From Conus ventricosus (taxonomy: Eukaryota > Mollusca > Gastropoda > Neogastropoda > Conidae): a stretch of DNA of 64,000 nt. Under the pieces are notes generated by a model. The model was not told where the DNA came from. It worked only from the letters and a program-made list of their open reading frames with translations, and made no database searches. This document shows, in pieces, positions 10,741-20,700 of the stretch (position 1 is the stretch's first letter; each line of letters begins with the position of its first letter). The stretch is from positions 67,172,698 to 67,236,697 of the forward strand of contig CM031620.1 in NCBI GenBank assembly GCA_018398815.1, in the 5' to 3' direction. The position numbers were made by a program, and so were the translations under genes.

Positions 10741-11000
10741 ATGGTCATGCACTGGAATGCTGAAGGTGTACTGAATAAAAAAAAATTACAAAAAAACAAT
10801 TGGGACATACTCTGCAAGAAAAGAATATGCAAGTCTGCTGCATCAAGGAGACGCACCTGCAGAGCCACAAATTCTTCAAAGTGAGAGGCTTCCTGTGCTT
10901 CAGGTCCGACAAAGGAGGAATACTGACCCTTGTCAGGAATAACATCAATACCTGCCTGGTCGTGAAGGACTTCAATGAATGCATATTAAAGGCTCCCATG
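10741..11000 (+). pseudogene. LINE AP-endonuclease N-terminal fragment
   Basis: MVMHWNAEGV followed by a frameshift and IKETHLQSHKFFKVRGF matches the start of LINE-type exonuclease-endonuclease-phosphatase domains: the Asn near the start and the catalytic Glu in the ETH motif. Sequence then jumps near 10,980 directly to the linker before RT, so most of the endonuclease, including the C-terminal SDH-type motif, is deleted. Confidence 0.75.
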
Positions 11001-11778
11001 AAACCATACCAAGAGGCGCCAGGCAGAATTACAAGCCATACTGGAGTACTAAACTTAAGGCCCTAGAAGATGAATTGTCAGAAGCCAGGAGAGCAGCAGA
11101 AGACTCCCCGTCTGATAAAAACATCAAACTCCAGCAGGCTAAAACCGGATTTCTCAAATACAAGCTGCAAGCAAGCAGGAAAAGCTGGAGGGAGAAAACC
11201 GCTTTTCTGAACTTTGAGAAAGACAGCCGGAAACTCTGGAGACTAACCAAGCAGCTCAATGATGAAGAAAATAGCAGAGCAAAAGTTACGCTGGAAGAAA
11301 ATGGGAACATGGTGACGGAAATAAGCAGCCAACAGATTTGCAGATTTGTATGGAATGAGATCATCATCCCAGACAGCCCCAGTAAACAACGAGAAGCACG
11401 GAGAGAGCAAAAAGAACAATCACGAAACAAAACCAAATTGAAACCCATGAAACCCATCAAACTTGCTGAACTTAGATCTGCTTTAAAGAAGCTGAAGCCA
11501 AGGAAATCGCCAGGACCGGATGGTATCAGCAGCAATGAAATGCTGTTACAGTGCAGCAGTGAACAAACTCCTCAAGGTCTTTAACCTCAGCTGGGAAGAA
11601 CGAAAACTACCGCAAATCTGGCGTGAGGCAATCATGATCCCCATCCTGAAGAAAGGGAAGGATCCCAGAAAACCCTCTAGTTATCACCCGATCAGTCTGA
11701 CCAGCTGTGTTGTGAAAACCGTGGAGAGAATTGTGAATGAGCGCCTCCGATGGTACATGGAATCGGCTAACCTCCTTG

Positions 11779-11906
11779 CATCAGAACAAGCTGGATCTCA
11801 CCAATTCCGCTCCACTGAAGACATCAGAACAAGCTGGATCTCACCAATTCCGCTCCACTGAAGACATCAGAACAAGCTGGATCTCACCAATTCCGCTCCA
11901 CTGAGA
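11779..11906. repeat. 43-bp tandem triplication within RT
   Basis: The segment starting catcagaacaagctgg occurs three times in a row with starts at 11,779, 11,822 and 11,865 (period 43). The first two copies are identical and the third is near-identical. The period is not a multiple of three, so it shifts the RT frame. Confidence 0.95.
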
Positions 11907-11989
11907 CAAAGCTACTTTGTCTTAAGAAATTCAGGACGCTTTTCAGGAACAAAAGCTGGTCTTTGCCATCTGGATCGACCTCCAAAAGG

Positions 11990-12152
11990 TTCCCCGAAGA
12001 TGGAGTATGGCTGCCTTAATGGCGGGATAAAAAGCGGTCATACACACAAAATTCCACTCCCTTTGTTGGATAGATAGGATTATTAGTTGCCTGTCTATAC
12101 GGGGAGTGTCCGCAGGAGTATCAGCCTGCGTACGCAGAAGAAGAAGAAGACC
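11990..12152 (+). mobile_element. short SINE with (AAG)n tail and 12-bp TSD
   Basis: About 163 bp is inserted in the LINE RT and flanked by ACCTCCAAAAGG at 11,978-11,989 and 12,153-12,164. It contains gagtatggctgccttaatgg and aagcggtcatacac stretches and ends tgcgtacgcagaagaagaag. I recognise this kind of AAG-tailed SINE as common in molluscan genomes (recollection, not verified). Its tail resembles the end of the host LINE (gcgttcgcaatgaagaagaa). Confidence 0.8.
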
Positions 12153-12828
12153 ACCTCCAAAAGGCATTCGACGAAATCTGGATGGAGGGACTACTGGTCA
12201 AACTGCTGAGGAATGGAGCCACTGATAGTATGTACAAGTGAATCAAATCCTACCTCTACAACCGCAAAGCAAGAGTCTTTCTGGACAGAACACATAGCAA
12301 GAAAATTCTGCTGCGTCATGGTGTCTCACGGGGGAGTTCTATCCCCAACACTCTTCCTGCTTTTCATCAACGACCTTGTGTCAGAGATGCCTAAGGGTAT
12401 CAAGACAGCACTCTACGCCGATGACCTGGTGATGTGGTGCAAGGAAGACCATGCATCAACTGCCACCTACCGTATGCAACAAGCGGTAAATCGACTAAAC
12501 AGCTAGACAGAGAAATGGTGCATTACCCTCAATAAGGACAAGTCTTCCACGACCCTCTTCACCTTGTCCACACAACAGAAAGCTGGTGCCATCACTCTTG
12601 GAGGAACTCAGCTGAAAGAGGATGAAGCAACATACCTTGGTGTCACCTTTGACAGAAGGGCGACCTGGAAGCCACACATCACTAAGGTGAGGTAAAGGAT
12701 AGAAGGAAGATGGCAATCTTACGCAAGTTGGCAGGCACCACTTGGGGAGCGAACGAAAGAATACTGAAAACTGTCTACTAGGGTTCAGTCACACCACATC
12801 TTGAATACGGCTTCAGAGCCTGGTCCAC

Positions 12829-14043
12829 TTGCTCAAAGACAACCAGCAAACACCGGATAAAGTCCAAAATCAGGCCCTACGCATTATCACCGGAGCAATG
12901 AGGTCAGCGCCCATCAAGGAAGTGGAGCAACTTACAGGCATCCAATTTTTGAACCAGCGAAGAGAAGTCAAGACAATGATGCAGGCAAGAAAACTTCAGA
13001 GTCTCCCTGATCATCCAATGAAAAGAAAACTGGATGGCTTTACCAAAAATCGTTTGAAGAGGAACAGTTTCGTCCACGTGAGCATAAGCCTGTCTCGACA
13101 GTACCAAGACAAACTGGCAGATGACCTACACACCCCTCTGCCCTCAAACACTCCAGAACTCTGGGCATCAGACCAGTCCGACATCAGGGTCTCCGCAACT
13201 GTCCTTTGTCTCATCCAGGGGAAGAACAGGACGAGAAAATGAAACAGACCCTCACTCTTGCCATGTTTGCTGAACGTTACCCTTAGGAGGCGTGGATTCA
13301 TGTTTATATTGATGGGTCAGCAAACTAATAACGTGGCAGATGGAGAAGCAGGCATCCTTGCCAAATTCCCCAGTGGAGAACCACAGCTAGCAGTGTTGCC
13401 ACAGGAAAGCACTGCACAAACTACAGAGCTGAAGAACAAGGCCTCCTGCAGGCTGCCTCCATCATCCAGGACACAGACAGTGACATTTGTCAGGTTGTCT
13501 TCCTATCTGACGCCCTCTCTGTCCTGCAGGCATTTCAGCCCAGCAAACTTACAAGCCTCAGCGAAGCACTGCAGAAAGCAGCTGCTAACAGAAGAGTGGT
13601 GCTCCAGTGGATTCCAGCCCACAGTGGGATACCATGTAACGAGTTGGCTGATCACTGGCGAGGGAGGGTGCTTAAGGGGAGCAGTACAATAACAGCATCA
13701 CCTACAGCGAGATGCAAGGCATCATCCGGACTATCGCAACGCCCAGGACACCCAAGGATGATTATCATCTGTTGTCCAGAGAGCAACAAAGTGTCCTGGT
13801 GAGGCTCCACACCGGGCACAACAGACTGAACAGTCACTTGTGCCGAAGCTCAAGGTGGCGCCTTCTCCAGTCTATCTTTGTTTGCAGGAAGAACAGACAG
13901 CGGAGCATGTGTTCAAAAAATGCCCATTACATGAACAGCCAAGGAGAGAGGTGTGGCCAACAGAGACAGCTCTTATGACGAGCTCTAAGGCAATCTACAA
14001 GAGTTGGAGAAAACGGCACTATTCATCACAAGGGCCGGACTGA
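12829..14043 (+). pseudogene. I-clade LINE C-terminus with RNase H
   Basis: After the RT thumb region (KVQNQALRIITGAMRSAPI, 12,860-12,915) comes an RNase H domain. HVYIDGS (13,290-13,312) carries the first catalytic Asp. An FLSDALSVLQAF-like Asp-containing helix follows in a shifted frame near 13,500-13,535, then WIPAHSGIP (13,609-13,635). The C-terminal Cys/His knuckle (EEQTAEHVFKKCPLHE) lies at 13,885-13,935. Several frameshifts break the chain. Confidence 0.8.
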
Positions 14044-14404
14044 CTTTGTAGATCAAGGCGTTCGCAATGAAGAAGAAGAATTATCAGTTACTCTATAATT
14101 TCTCTAAAGTTTTAAATTCAGTCAAGTTGGTATCTTTCTTTGATTTAGTGCTACTTTATGCTATGATTTATTGTGTTACGTTATTGTTATATATCTGACA
14201 TGCTTGCTAGTTGGCCCCTATATGATATCAGTACTATTCTATAGAATTTAGATCTCATAAGCTGATACATTTTTTTAGGTTTCCTAAATTACATTTCGTT
14301 CAGTTATATACTAATTGAATAGCCACAAACACTAATTCTACTCGTACTATACACCCTCATCCACATATCACTCCTCAACTCCCACCCCCAGCCCCACTCC
14401 CGTT

Positions 14405-14406
<2 letters not shown>

Positions 14407-14459
<53 letters not shown>
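14407..14459. repeat. (CA)n microsatellite
   Basis: This is an uninterrupted CA dinucleotide run. Confidence 0.95.
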
Positions 14460-14463
<4 letters not shown>

Positions 14464-14559
14464 CTTTCCACTCCCCGCCACCCCCACTCCCTTCCTTTTT
14501 TTTACTCCGTCTAATATCCTCAATGGTGAAAAGACGTTAAATTGAAGAAACACACACAG

Positions 14560-14625
14560 AGAGCTTGTGTCCTATCGACGAGTCCAGATCAGCGGACGGA
14601 GGGCGTCTGGGCAGGCGATAAGATT
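14560..14625 (+). ncRNA. degenerate hammerhead-like segment
   Basis: CGACGAGTCC, an eight-base loop, GGACGGAGGG and then GGGCAGGCGATA follow the same order as the motif at 6,268-6,340. The boxes are mutated (CGACGAG for CTGATGAG, CGGAG for CGAAA), so this is at best a dead relative. Confidence 0.4.
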
Positions 14626-14771
14626 TTCTTCTTCAGTCTTTGCAGTCACTGTTTTAATGACGTAGGAATTCGTTAGCCTGCACATGTCTTCCTCCACTAC
14701 TTTATTGTTCAACACGAGAGACAGACAGACCGACACATCCACTCGAATACACACACTACGTCGTTTTAAAT

Positions 14772-14907
14772 TGTAATATACGTACTAGTACAAGGGGCTA
14801 GCGAGAGTGAGCCGGCAACCGATAACAGACTGTACGCTGAGCAGCTGTTTATTATTATGATTTGCCAGTACTTAGGCTACCCAGAATAGTACTAGACAAA
14901 TTCCACA
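14772..14907 (+). repeat. Gypsy-A left LTR
   Basis: It matches 42,812-42,972 (same ends TGTAATATACG and ATTCCACA, shared cagactgtacgctgagcagc). It lacks about 25 bp present in the right copy (ggcacatccctatttgggtt segment). Confidence 0.9.
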
Positions 14908-14921
14908 TGGTGTCAGAAGTG
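14908..14921 (+). promoter_or_regulatory. Gypsy-A primer binding site
   Basis: TGGTGTCAGAAGTG lies immediately after the LTR end. A TGG start adjacent to the LTR is the expected complement of a tRNA CCA 3' end, and this sequence type is common in Gypsy elements. Confidence 0.75.
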
Positions 14922-15326
14922 TAGCAGTTAAATAACTCATGAATTGTGAGAAGAGAAATTCGGTCGGAATTCAGCGTAAATCATGTATATTTCTTGGATC
15001 AGAAGTGCCAGATGGACTCAATTGACGTAATTGTAACAAATCTTAAATAAATGTTAGCGAACCGCCCAGAGAACGTGGACAAACGAGTCACAAGACAAAA
15101 CACAACGCGTTTCGACCTCTTAGGTCTTCGTCGGGTGATACATAAACGAATAAAACAACGAAAATTCACTTAGCTTTGATCGCTTCAGATCGCTTAGGGT
15201 TCAGCGCAACGAATTGTGTTGACTGCACAATGATACAAAGGCGGATAACGTCATACATTAGCAACAGTAGTAGATAGTGTTGTTAATATTAGTGGCACAA
15301 AAGTAACATAAGAAAAAGAAGAAACC
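14922..15326 (+). other. Gypsy-A untranslated leader
   Basis: This is leader between the primer binding site and the gag ATG. It contains aacgcgtttcgacctcttag and gtcttcgtcggg (15,105-15,140), a motif resembling one in the LINE insertion near 5,500. No coding capacity is seen. Confidence 0.6.
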
Positions 15327-16052
15327 ATGTCATCAAATAATCAAGGACAGTTTAGAGCGAACGTGCCACCTCCGTCAAAACTTGATCTCAGTAATCAGCA
15401 AAACGTAGAACAAAACTGGAAGAAATTCTCAAGACGGTGGAACAACTACAAGAAAGCAACTAGGCTGGATAAGGAAGATCCTGACTATCAGTGTTCAGTA
15501 CTTCTGGCCTGTATCGGGAAAGATGGACAAGAAATATATGAAGGATTGCCTTTCGATACTGATGCAGAAAAAGAAGACATTGCTGTCGTGGAGAAAAAGT
15601 TCCAAGAGTTCTGTGTCGGAAAAACACATGAAGAGTATGAATGGTATGAGGAACTTATGGAACACACGAGAAGCCAAGCTGACGGTGAGAATATTGACAC
15701 GTACGTAGCTGTTTTGTGAAAAATGGCGAAAACCTGCAATTTTACAGAAAAAGAAAGAATGATTAGAGATCGCATTGTCATTGGTATACGTGATGACACC
15801 GTGAGGGAGAAGCTGCTGGAAAAGGCGACTTTAACGCTGAAAGAAGCTGTGGAAATCTGTCGTGCGCATGAAATGTCAAAGGCTCAGACCAAGTCCATCT
15901 CTACAGGTTCAGATGGAGAAGACTCAGCTGATATCTGCCGAGTAAAGCAGCCCCATCACACTTTTAGACAGACACGCAAGACTTCAGAGAGCCAAGTCCA
16001 CTCCCATTCGCATGTCAAACCCAGGAATAATTCCAAGAGTTTCCAGACATAA
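15327..16052 (+). pseudogene. gag: Gypsy-A gag (capsid/matrix region)
   Basis: ATG at 15,327 follows the leader. The protein has the charged helical N-terminus typical of metazoan Gypsy gag (QNWKKFSRRWNNYKKAT, with a DYQCSVLLACIG segment). It is interrupted by a TGA at 15,717-15,719, and the same frame resumes at once through RMIRDRIVIGI-like capsid sequence to about 16,050. The zinc knuckles follow in another frame. Gag forms the virus-like particle and packages element RNA. This copy is non-functional because of the stop and frameshift. Confidence 0.85.
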
Positions 16053-16054
16053 GA

Positions 16055-16299
16055 AAACTTCATTCAAGTGCGCTCACTGTGGGAGAGGTCCACCACACAG
16101 CCGCTACAATTGTTCTGCAAAGAATGCACAGTGCAGGAAATGCTTCAAGATTGTACATTTTGCTGCTGTATGTAGATCGTCAGTCCACATGGTTGAGAAA
16201 GAACAGGACGACGATTCAAGAGAAGTACTAGAGGAAGAAGACTGTTCATACATGGGAACAATCACTGTTAGTGTAGACAGTGTGTCTGCTAACCCATGA
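16055..16299 (+). pseudogene. Gypsy-A gag zinc knuckles
   Basis: Two nucleocapsid-type Cys/His motifs are visible: KCAHCGRGPPHSRYNC and CRKCFKIVHFAAVC (the second a clean CX2CX4HX4C). They sit between capsid and protease as expected. An acidic tail follows. Confidence 0.85.
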
Positions 16300-16560
16300 A
16301 AGATCCCAGTGAACGTGGAAGATATGCGACAGATATTCAAGCAGTGAAGCTAGACACAGACGCTGATGTGACAGTAGTGCCAAGTCTGAAATCCAAGCGT
16401 CCTTTGCAGAAAACCCAGAAGAAACTGTTTGGTCCTGGACACTCAGAAATTAACGTCGTGGGAAAATTCAATGCTAACATTAAATATAAAGGAAAACATC
16501 AGTTCAAGAAATCTATGTCATCAAGGACTTAGAGGAGCCACTGCTAGGCAGACCAGCCAT
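16296..16560 (+). pseudogene. Gypsy-A aspartic protease
   Basis: KLDTDADVTVVP corresponds to the DTGA active site of retroviral-type proteases, but Gly is replaced by Asp (DTDA). The frame breaks near 16,507, after which DLEEPLLGRPAIVDL (the protease C-terminal LLGR motif) reads in another frame. Confidence 0.8.
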
Positions 16561-16930
16561 CGTCGACCTGAAAATACTTGAAGTGATAGGTGAAGTCAGC
16601 GACCCAGAACTGTCAACATTATTCCAGGGACTAGGGAAGTTGTGTGATTCAAATACAAGATTAAACTGAGGAAAGACAGTAGACCTTTCGTAGTAGCCAC
16701 ACTACGTCGACTCGCCCTGCCCCTGAAGAAGAAAGTGAGGATGAACTGGAGAAACTGGAAGCCCTAGGCGTGATCCGACTTGTGACACAGCCTACTGAAT
16801 GGTGTGCGCTGATAGTTGTAGTGCCAAAAAACCAATGACAAGATCAGGTTCTGTGTAGATTACACAAGACTTAATGAAGCTGTACAGAGAGAAAACTTTC
16901 CTCCTCCTTCTACTGACCAATCTATTCATC
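16561..16930 (+). pseudogene. Gypsy-A reverse transcriptase, N-terminal remnant
   Basis: In broken frames this carries the pre-RT segment and the start of RT: an LEALGVIR stretch, TEWCALIVVVPK and CVDYTRLNEAV. Sequence then passes directly from a PPPSTDQ stretch near 16,920 to the RNase H N-terminus. The catalytic YxDD region and roughly a kilobase of RT are deleted. Confidence 0.8.
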
Positions 16931-17479
16931 AAGATCACCCATGCTACGGAGCAGCGCTATGCGCAAGTGGAGAGGAAAGCCCAAAGAGTGACCTGGGCCT
17001 GTGAAAAATCCGAGTGTATTACTGGACTGAAAGACCTCACCATAGAGACAGATCACAGACCACTGCTTGCTCTTCTGAAGACAAAGAACATTGATGAACA
17101 GTCACCTAGGATTCAGAGATTCTGTATGCGACTCATGCGATTTCAGTACAATATCAAATACACACGTGGGAAGAATCTTGTGACTGCTGATGCTTTATCA
17201 AAAGCACCGACGTCTTCAGCGACACAAAAAGACAAAGGATTTGAAGAGGATGTCAATCTGATGGTCAGCCAAATCTTCATCAATGTTCCCGCAACAGAGA
17301 AAAGACTGAACGAAATACGACAGGAGCTTCAAAGGGATATGCTGTGCCAGACACTGATGAGATACTGCAGAGGTGGATGGCTGGAAACATGTCCATCAGA
17401 TCCCCAACTGAAGCCCTACTGGAGTGCTCGCTATGACATCAGTATTCAAGACACCTGCTGTTACATGGCACAAGATTGA
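16931..17479 (+). pseudogene. Gypsy-A RNase H
   Basis: EQRYAQVERKAQRVTWACEK, TIETDHRPLLALL and RIQRFCMRLMRFQYNIKYTRG followed by TADALSKAP are hallmark segments of Gypsy RNase H and its tether; the catalytic Glu and Asp are visible. The frame is open from 16,874 to 17,476, and a stop precedes the integrase zinc finger. Confidence 0.85.
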
Positions 17480-18021
17480 TTATCCCAGAGAAACTGAGGC
17501 CTGAAATGCTACAGGGAATACACATGGACATCAAGGCATAGTCAAGTACCGTGCCAGAGCAAGCATGTGGTGGCCAGAACTTTCATCCCAGATTGAAAAC
17601 ATTGTAGAGCGCTGCTACATATGTAAGGAGAGGAAAATAACACCAGAACCCCTCATTCCGACACACACTCCTGACTATCCTTGGCAGAAGGTTGCCATGG
17701 ACATCTTTGATCTGAACAAGGAACAGTACTTGCTCGTGACAGATTATTACTCGCGATAAATTGAATTTGCCCATCTAAACAACACTTCGGCCGCAACTGT
17801 TGTCAACCATCTAAAGAATATTTTTTTCACGTCGCGGGATCCCAGAAATTTGCATTTCTGACAATGGTCCCCAGTTCACAAGTGGACTATTCATGGCATT
17901 CGCTAGTAGCTATGCTTTTATTCATCTGACCAGCAGCCAATACTATCCTTCCTCAAATGGTGAAGGAGAGAAGAGGCGTACAAACTATGAAAGCACAGTT
18001 GTAGAAAGCAGATGCCCCATA
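17480..18021 (+). pseudogene. Gypsy-A integrase, N-terminal half
   Basis: The HHCC zinc finger region (ARASMWWPELSSQIENIV, then CYICKERK) is followed by the DDE core: KVAMDIFDL with the first Asp, then, in shifted frames, an ISDNGPQF-type region and YYPSSNGEGE with the catalytic Glu. The chain ends at CCCCATACCTGG (18,015-18,026), where LTR-B is inserted, and resumes at 42,119. Confidence 0.85.
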
Positions 18022-18026
18022 CCTGG
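18022..18026. repeat. TSD CCTGG, left copy (LTR-B into Gypsy-A)
   Basis: CCTGG here and at 42,119-42,123 flanks the TG...CA element LTR-B. Joining across it restores one continuous integrase frame. Confidence 0.9.
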
Positions 18027-19437
18027 TGTTCAAGTGGGAGTACACCTGACAGGGGGGGGGGGGGGGGGGGGGGGTTCTTATACAGGTAATGTGCAGTGGC
18101 AGAAACGGAGCGATCACTCAATCCTCAAACCACAATAGGAAGATTTTTTCGACAATATTTTATTCACATTACAATCACTCACTCGCACTAGCACTTCAGA
18201 TGGGGTATGGATCCTAACAAAGAGAAAAGATAGCCGAGAGAGGAAAAGGAAAAAAAAAAGGCATAGAAGAGAAAGGCACTATTCAGAACTAACTGACTTA
18301 GGGGACAAAGTAAATTGAATAGACCACAAAAAAACTCCCAATATCCCGGGATTCCACTACTGTCCCAACCTAACCCGCTAAACCGCTACAAGGACATTCA
18401 GCAGAATGACAGAAGAAAGACAGTATTATAAACAATGCTACATCCAACGGGACCTACTCAGCTAGAGTTAAACAAAAACAAAACAAAAAAAACAAAAAAC
18501 AACAAAACGAATCAGTGACAGGCTTTAAACCCACGCACACGCACGCCAGACCCACACCCACACCACACAAGATTGAACACTCAACTCGAGTCCATGAACC
18601 GAGGAGGTTCGCAGAGGGAGGTGGATCCTGTTGAGGGATGACGTTCGTAGTGGGCTGGTCTTCCAGTCCGAGGTGAAGCAGGTGTCCCAGTGAAGGAGAC
18701 AAGGTTCACCTCCACCAGTCCGCAGGTTTGAGAAACGACTGGTGCCTGGACGAAGGATGATGACTGCAGGGTCCGTGGATGCTGGTCGCCCGCCAGCCCA
18801 AGACCGGAGCTGCAGCTGAAGGAAAAGGGCTAGAAATCCCCCCCAAAATGGCGGGTGGGCGAGGTGAGAAACGGTTCGCTCCCCAGTCCAACGAAGGGTG
18901 GCAGCCGAAACCGTGCCTGTCCACACCGAAGGGGACTCCAGGTCAGGACGACCCAAGGTGGTTTTTCCAGCTGGCAGGGATAGGGATCCCAGGTGTCAAG
19001 TAGAATACTTTCCGACCCGCTGAAGGGCGAAAGACTTCCACAAAACCCACACCGAAGTGGATAAAGAAATGTGGGCCCAGCTAGCAGAGATGGAGATCTC
19101 TCCGACTCGACAGTCCGTAAAAGAGTGCCACACCACAAACCTAACCAAGATGGCAACAGGTAAAAAACAGCTCACCTGTGGCACCTGACATCAGCTGATG
19201 AACCACGTGGAAAGCGATAAAAGAACAGAAAAAGAAAGCTTTAAAAGAAAAAAATGAAGAGAAATATTGGAGGATGGGAGCGAAATGCACGGACGTAGCG
19301 CACCCGGGATGACACAAATAGCACACTGGTCAACACCCGGCCAATGTGGTAAAGATGTCACTGGTAACACTTCACTTTATACTGGGTTTGAAAAGAAATG
19401 ATCTATCTTCTAAACCAAAGTATGTACGTCCGTGACA
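18027..19437 (-). repeat. LTR-B left LTR (3' LTR), uninterrupted
   Basis: The 1,411-bp LTR reads TGTTCAAGTGGG to CGTGACA on the plus strand. It matches 25,536-25,939 plus 41,010-42,118. It contains a G run (18,052-18,074). It keeps the Polinton target site TACATC (18,439-18,444) unoccupied. Open frames inside it are in non-coding LTR sequence. Confidence 0.9.
18439..18444. other. empty Polinton target site (TACATC)
   Basis: This is the single copy of TACATC in the uninterrupted LTR at exactly the position where the sister LTR carries the 15-kb Polinton between two copies of TACATC. Confidence 0.9.
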
Positions 19438-19574
19438 ACACCCCCCAACCAAAGAGGCTTGTGCCACTGAGGCACAGCCTATCACAGCCTCCAATACGTT
19501 CTGTACACCCTTACACTCATGTAGACTTTACTCACTCCTGAACCTTGACTCATTGCTCCATCCGGCTGAGGTAA
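19438..19574 (-). other. LTR-B 3' untranslated segment with polypurine-like tract
   Basis: On the minus strand, sequence downstream of the captured gene's stop runs to GGTTGGGGGGTGT immediately before the LTR start TGTCACGG. That G-rich tract is the likely primer for plus-strand synthesis. Confidence 0.55.
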
Positions 19575-20412
19575 TCAGCCTTCATCATCATCTTCATAGT
19601 CATCAGTGTCCTCATCCGGTGCCTCTCTGGGCATATCATTGCTAACCAGGGCACTGGAGATGGGTTAGACAAGGTGGTGGCACTGAGGGTGATGAGCTGT
19701 TGCTGTTCAGGGACTGCTGGAAAGTCATTACGCGCTATATCCTGACGCACTGCAACGGCTGGCTTCATCTGTAGCTTGAATTCCTCCAGGCCACCGCCTG
19801 GGTCGATGACGTTCAGTGTCTGGAAGCACAGTGTAGAATTCCAGGGCCTTGGCATGGAAGACCAGCTCAGTGTTGACAAACTCTGTCAGCACTTTCTTCA
19901 TGTCGGTGATATCGGCTGAAAGCTGTGAACTGTTGCTCCAAGGCGTGCTGACTGCAAGAAGCTTCCTCACTGGCCCTCTGTAGGTCTGATTCAACCTGCA
20001 CAATTTGCTGTTGGTTCTGTGGCATCTTCATCTTGATCTGTTCCAGCTTCCTCTTCTGCACGGCTTCCTTGGACTGGGCATTGAAGGTTTCCTTCAAGTC
20101 ATTCTTGGTCTGTTCGCACAACAGTCCGTAGCCACCGAGATTACACACCACTTTCTTTTCTAGCCGATTCACCTGAGCCTCCCTGTGGTCCTGAACAGCC
20201 GAGAGACTTTCAGCAAAATGGGTCATGCCTTTACGTAGAGAAGGGTTCCATTTCTCATGTTCAGCGTTCTCTGCTATCTCCCTACATACGTGGTCACCTT
20301 GGTCATGGAAGCGTGCTGCTTTACATGTGTAGGAGACAGAGCTGTCACACAACTGGCCCATGGCTGTGTGGTGGTCCTGGTTGGTGTTTGACTCCCTCTC
20401 ATTCGATCTCAT
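19575..20412 (-). pseudogene. CIBAR1: captured CIBAR1/FAM92 (BAR-domain) cDNA, frameshifted
   Basis: Read on the minus strand from 20,412 to a TGA at 19,577-19,575, this encodes nearly a whole CIBAR1/FAM92 protein (about 279 codons; family about 290). Family landmarks occur in order: an N-terminal helical stretch; HFAESLSAVQDHREAQVNRL; the KKVV and GYG segment; an ESDLQRA helix; VFHAKALEFYT; FQTLN; and an acidic tail DEDTDDYEDDDEG. Frameshifts lie near 19,930 and 19,820 and before the tail. The family has a BAR domain, binds CBY1 and acts at ciliary base membranes (also reported at mitochondria). The copy is contiguous, so introns are absent. It lies on the same strand as gag and protease, inside the LTRs, so it was captured as spliced RNA (inference). 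Confidence 0.85.
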
Positions 20413-20700
20413 TTCAGCGCATGTTTGACTCACTTTGGGTCTGCTCCTTCGCTTTCTTAACAATGGCTTTCTACTCCTCAAGGATGCAGAACCTGTTGAT
20501 GTCAACAACGCCCCAGGCATCCTGGTGTTCCGGCCCTTCGGGGTTGTTCGGTGGCAAACATTGTAGCTGCGACCGTTACCTTTGGATGTTCCTCGCCACT
20601 CCTGGCCAATGAAAGTCCTGCTGGATTCTCTCCAGGTCGGACGTGTCCCAAATGTCCTGCCATAGGGGTATCGTGGCCTAGGCGCATGACTATACTGCGG
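20413..20700 (-). pseudogene. LTR-B integrase zinc-finger remnant and junction
   Basis: On the minus strand, GHDTPMAGHLG (two His of the HHCC finger) is followed in shifted frames by segments like WPG and NVCHRTTPKG (the Cys end of the finger). Immediately afterwards (about 20,530-20,412) sequence is unlike integrase and leads into the captured gene. The DDE core is therefore missing at the junction. Confidence 0.7.

Larger units (their letters stand above)
10985..12720 (+). pseudogene. I-clade LINE linker and reverse transcriptase
   Basis: A charged linker (10,985-11,450) leads to the RT. KLKPRKSPGPDGIS (motif 0/1) is followed, after a shift, by WREAIMIPILKKGKDP, SSYHPISLTSC, a tandem 43-bp triplication and a SINE. 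Then come GVLSPTLFLLFINDL and the catalytic TALYADDLVMW (12,405-12,440), then TYLGVTFD. A frame shift lies near 11,580, with others inside 11,779-12,170 and a TAG near 12,504. Family RTs are continuous here, so this copy is dead. Confidence 0.85.
10256..14080 (+). mobile_element. I-clade LINE with RNase H domain (degenerate)
   Basis: The order is: leader (10,256-10,740), endonuclease N-terminus, linker, reverse transcriptase, RNase H, C-terminal Cys/His motif and a (GAA)n tail (14,069-14,080). An RNase H domain after RT marks the I/Jockey group rather than L1. Multiple frameshifts, a large endonuclease deletion, a 43-bp triplication and a SINE insertion make it inactive. Confidence 0.85.
14081..14771. 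other. flank between LINE and Gypsy-A
   Basis: This is AT-rich sequence, then a (CA)n microsatellite (14,407-14,459) and a degenerate hammerhead-like segment (14,560-14,625). No coding frame is supported. Confidence 0.6.

Noticed and set aside
18525..19184. 143- and 108-codon minus-strand frames in the LTR-B LTR
   Set aside because: The sister LTR (41,010-42,118) breaks them with indels and no domain is recognisable; non-coding LTR sequence.
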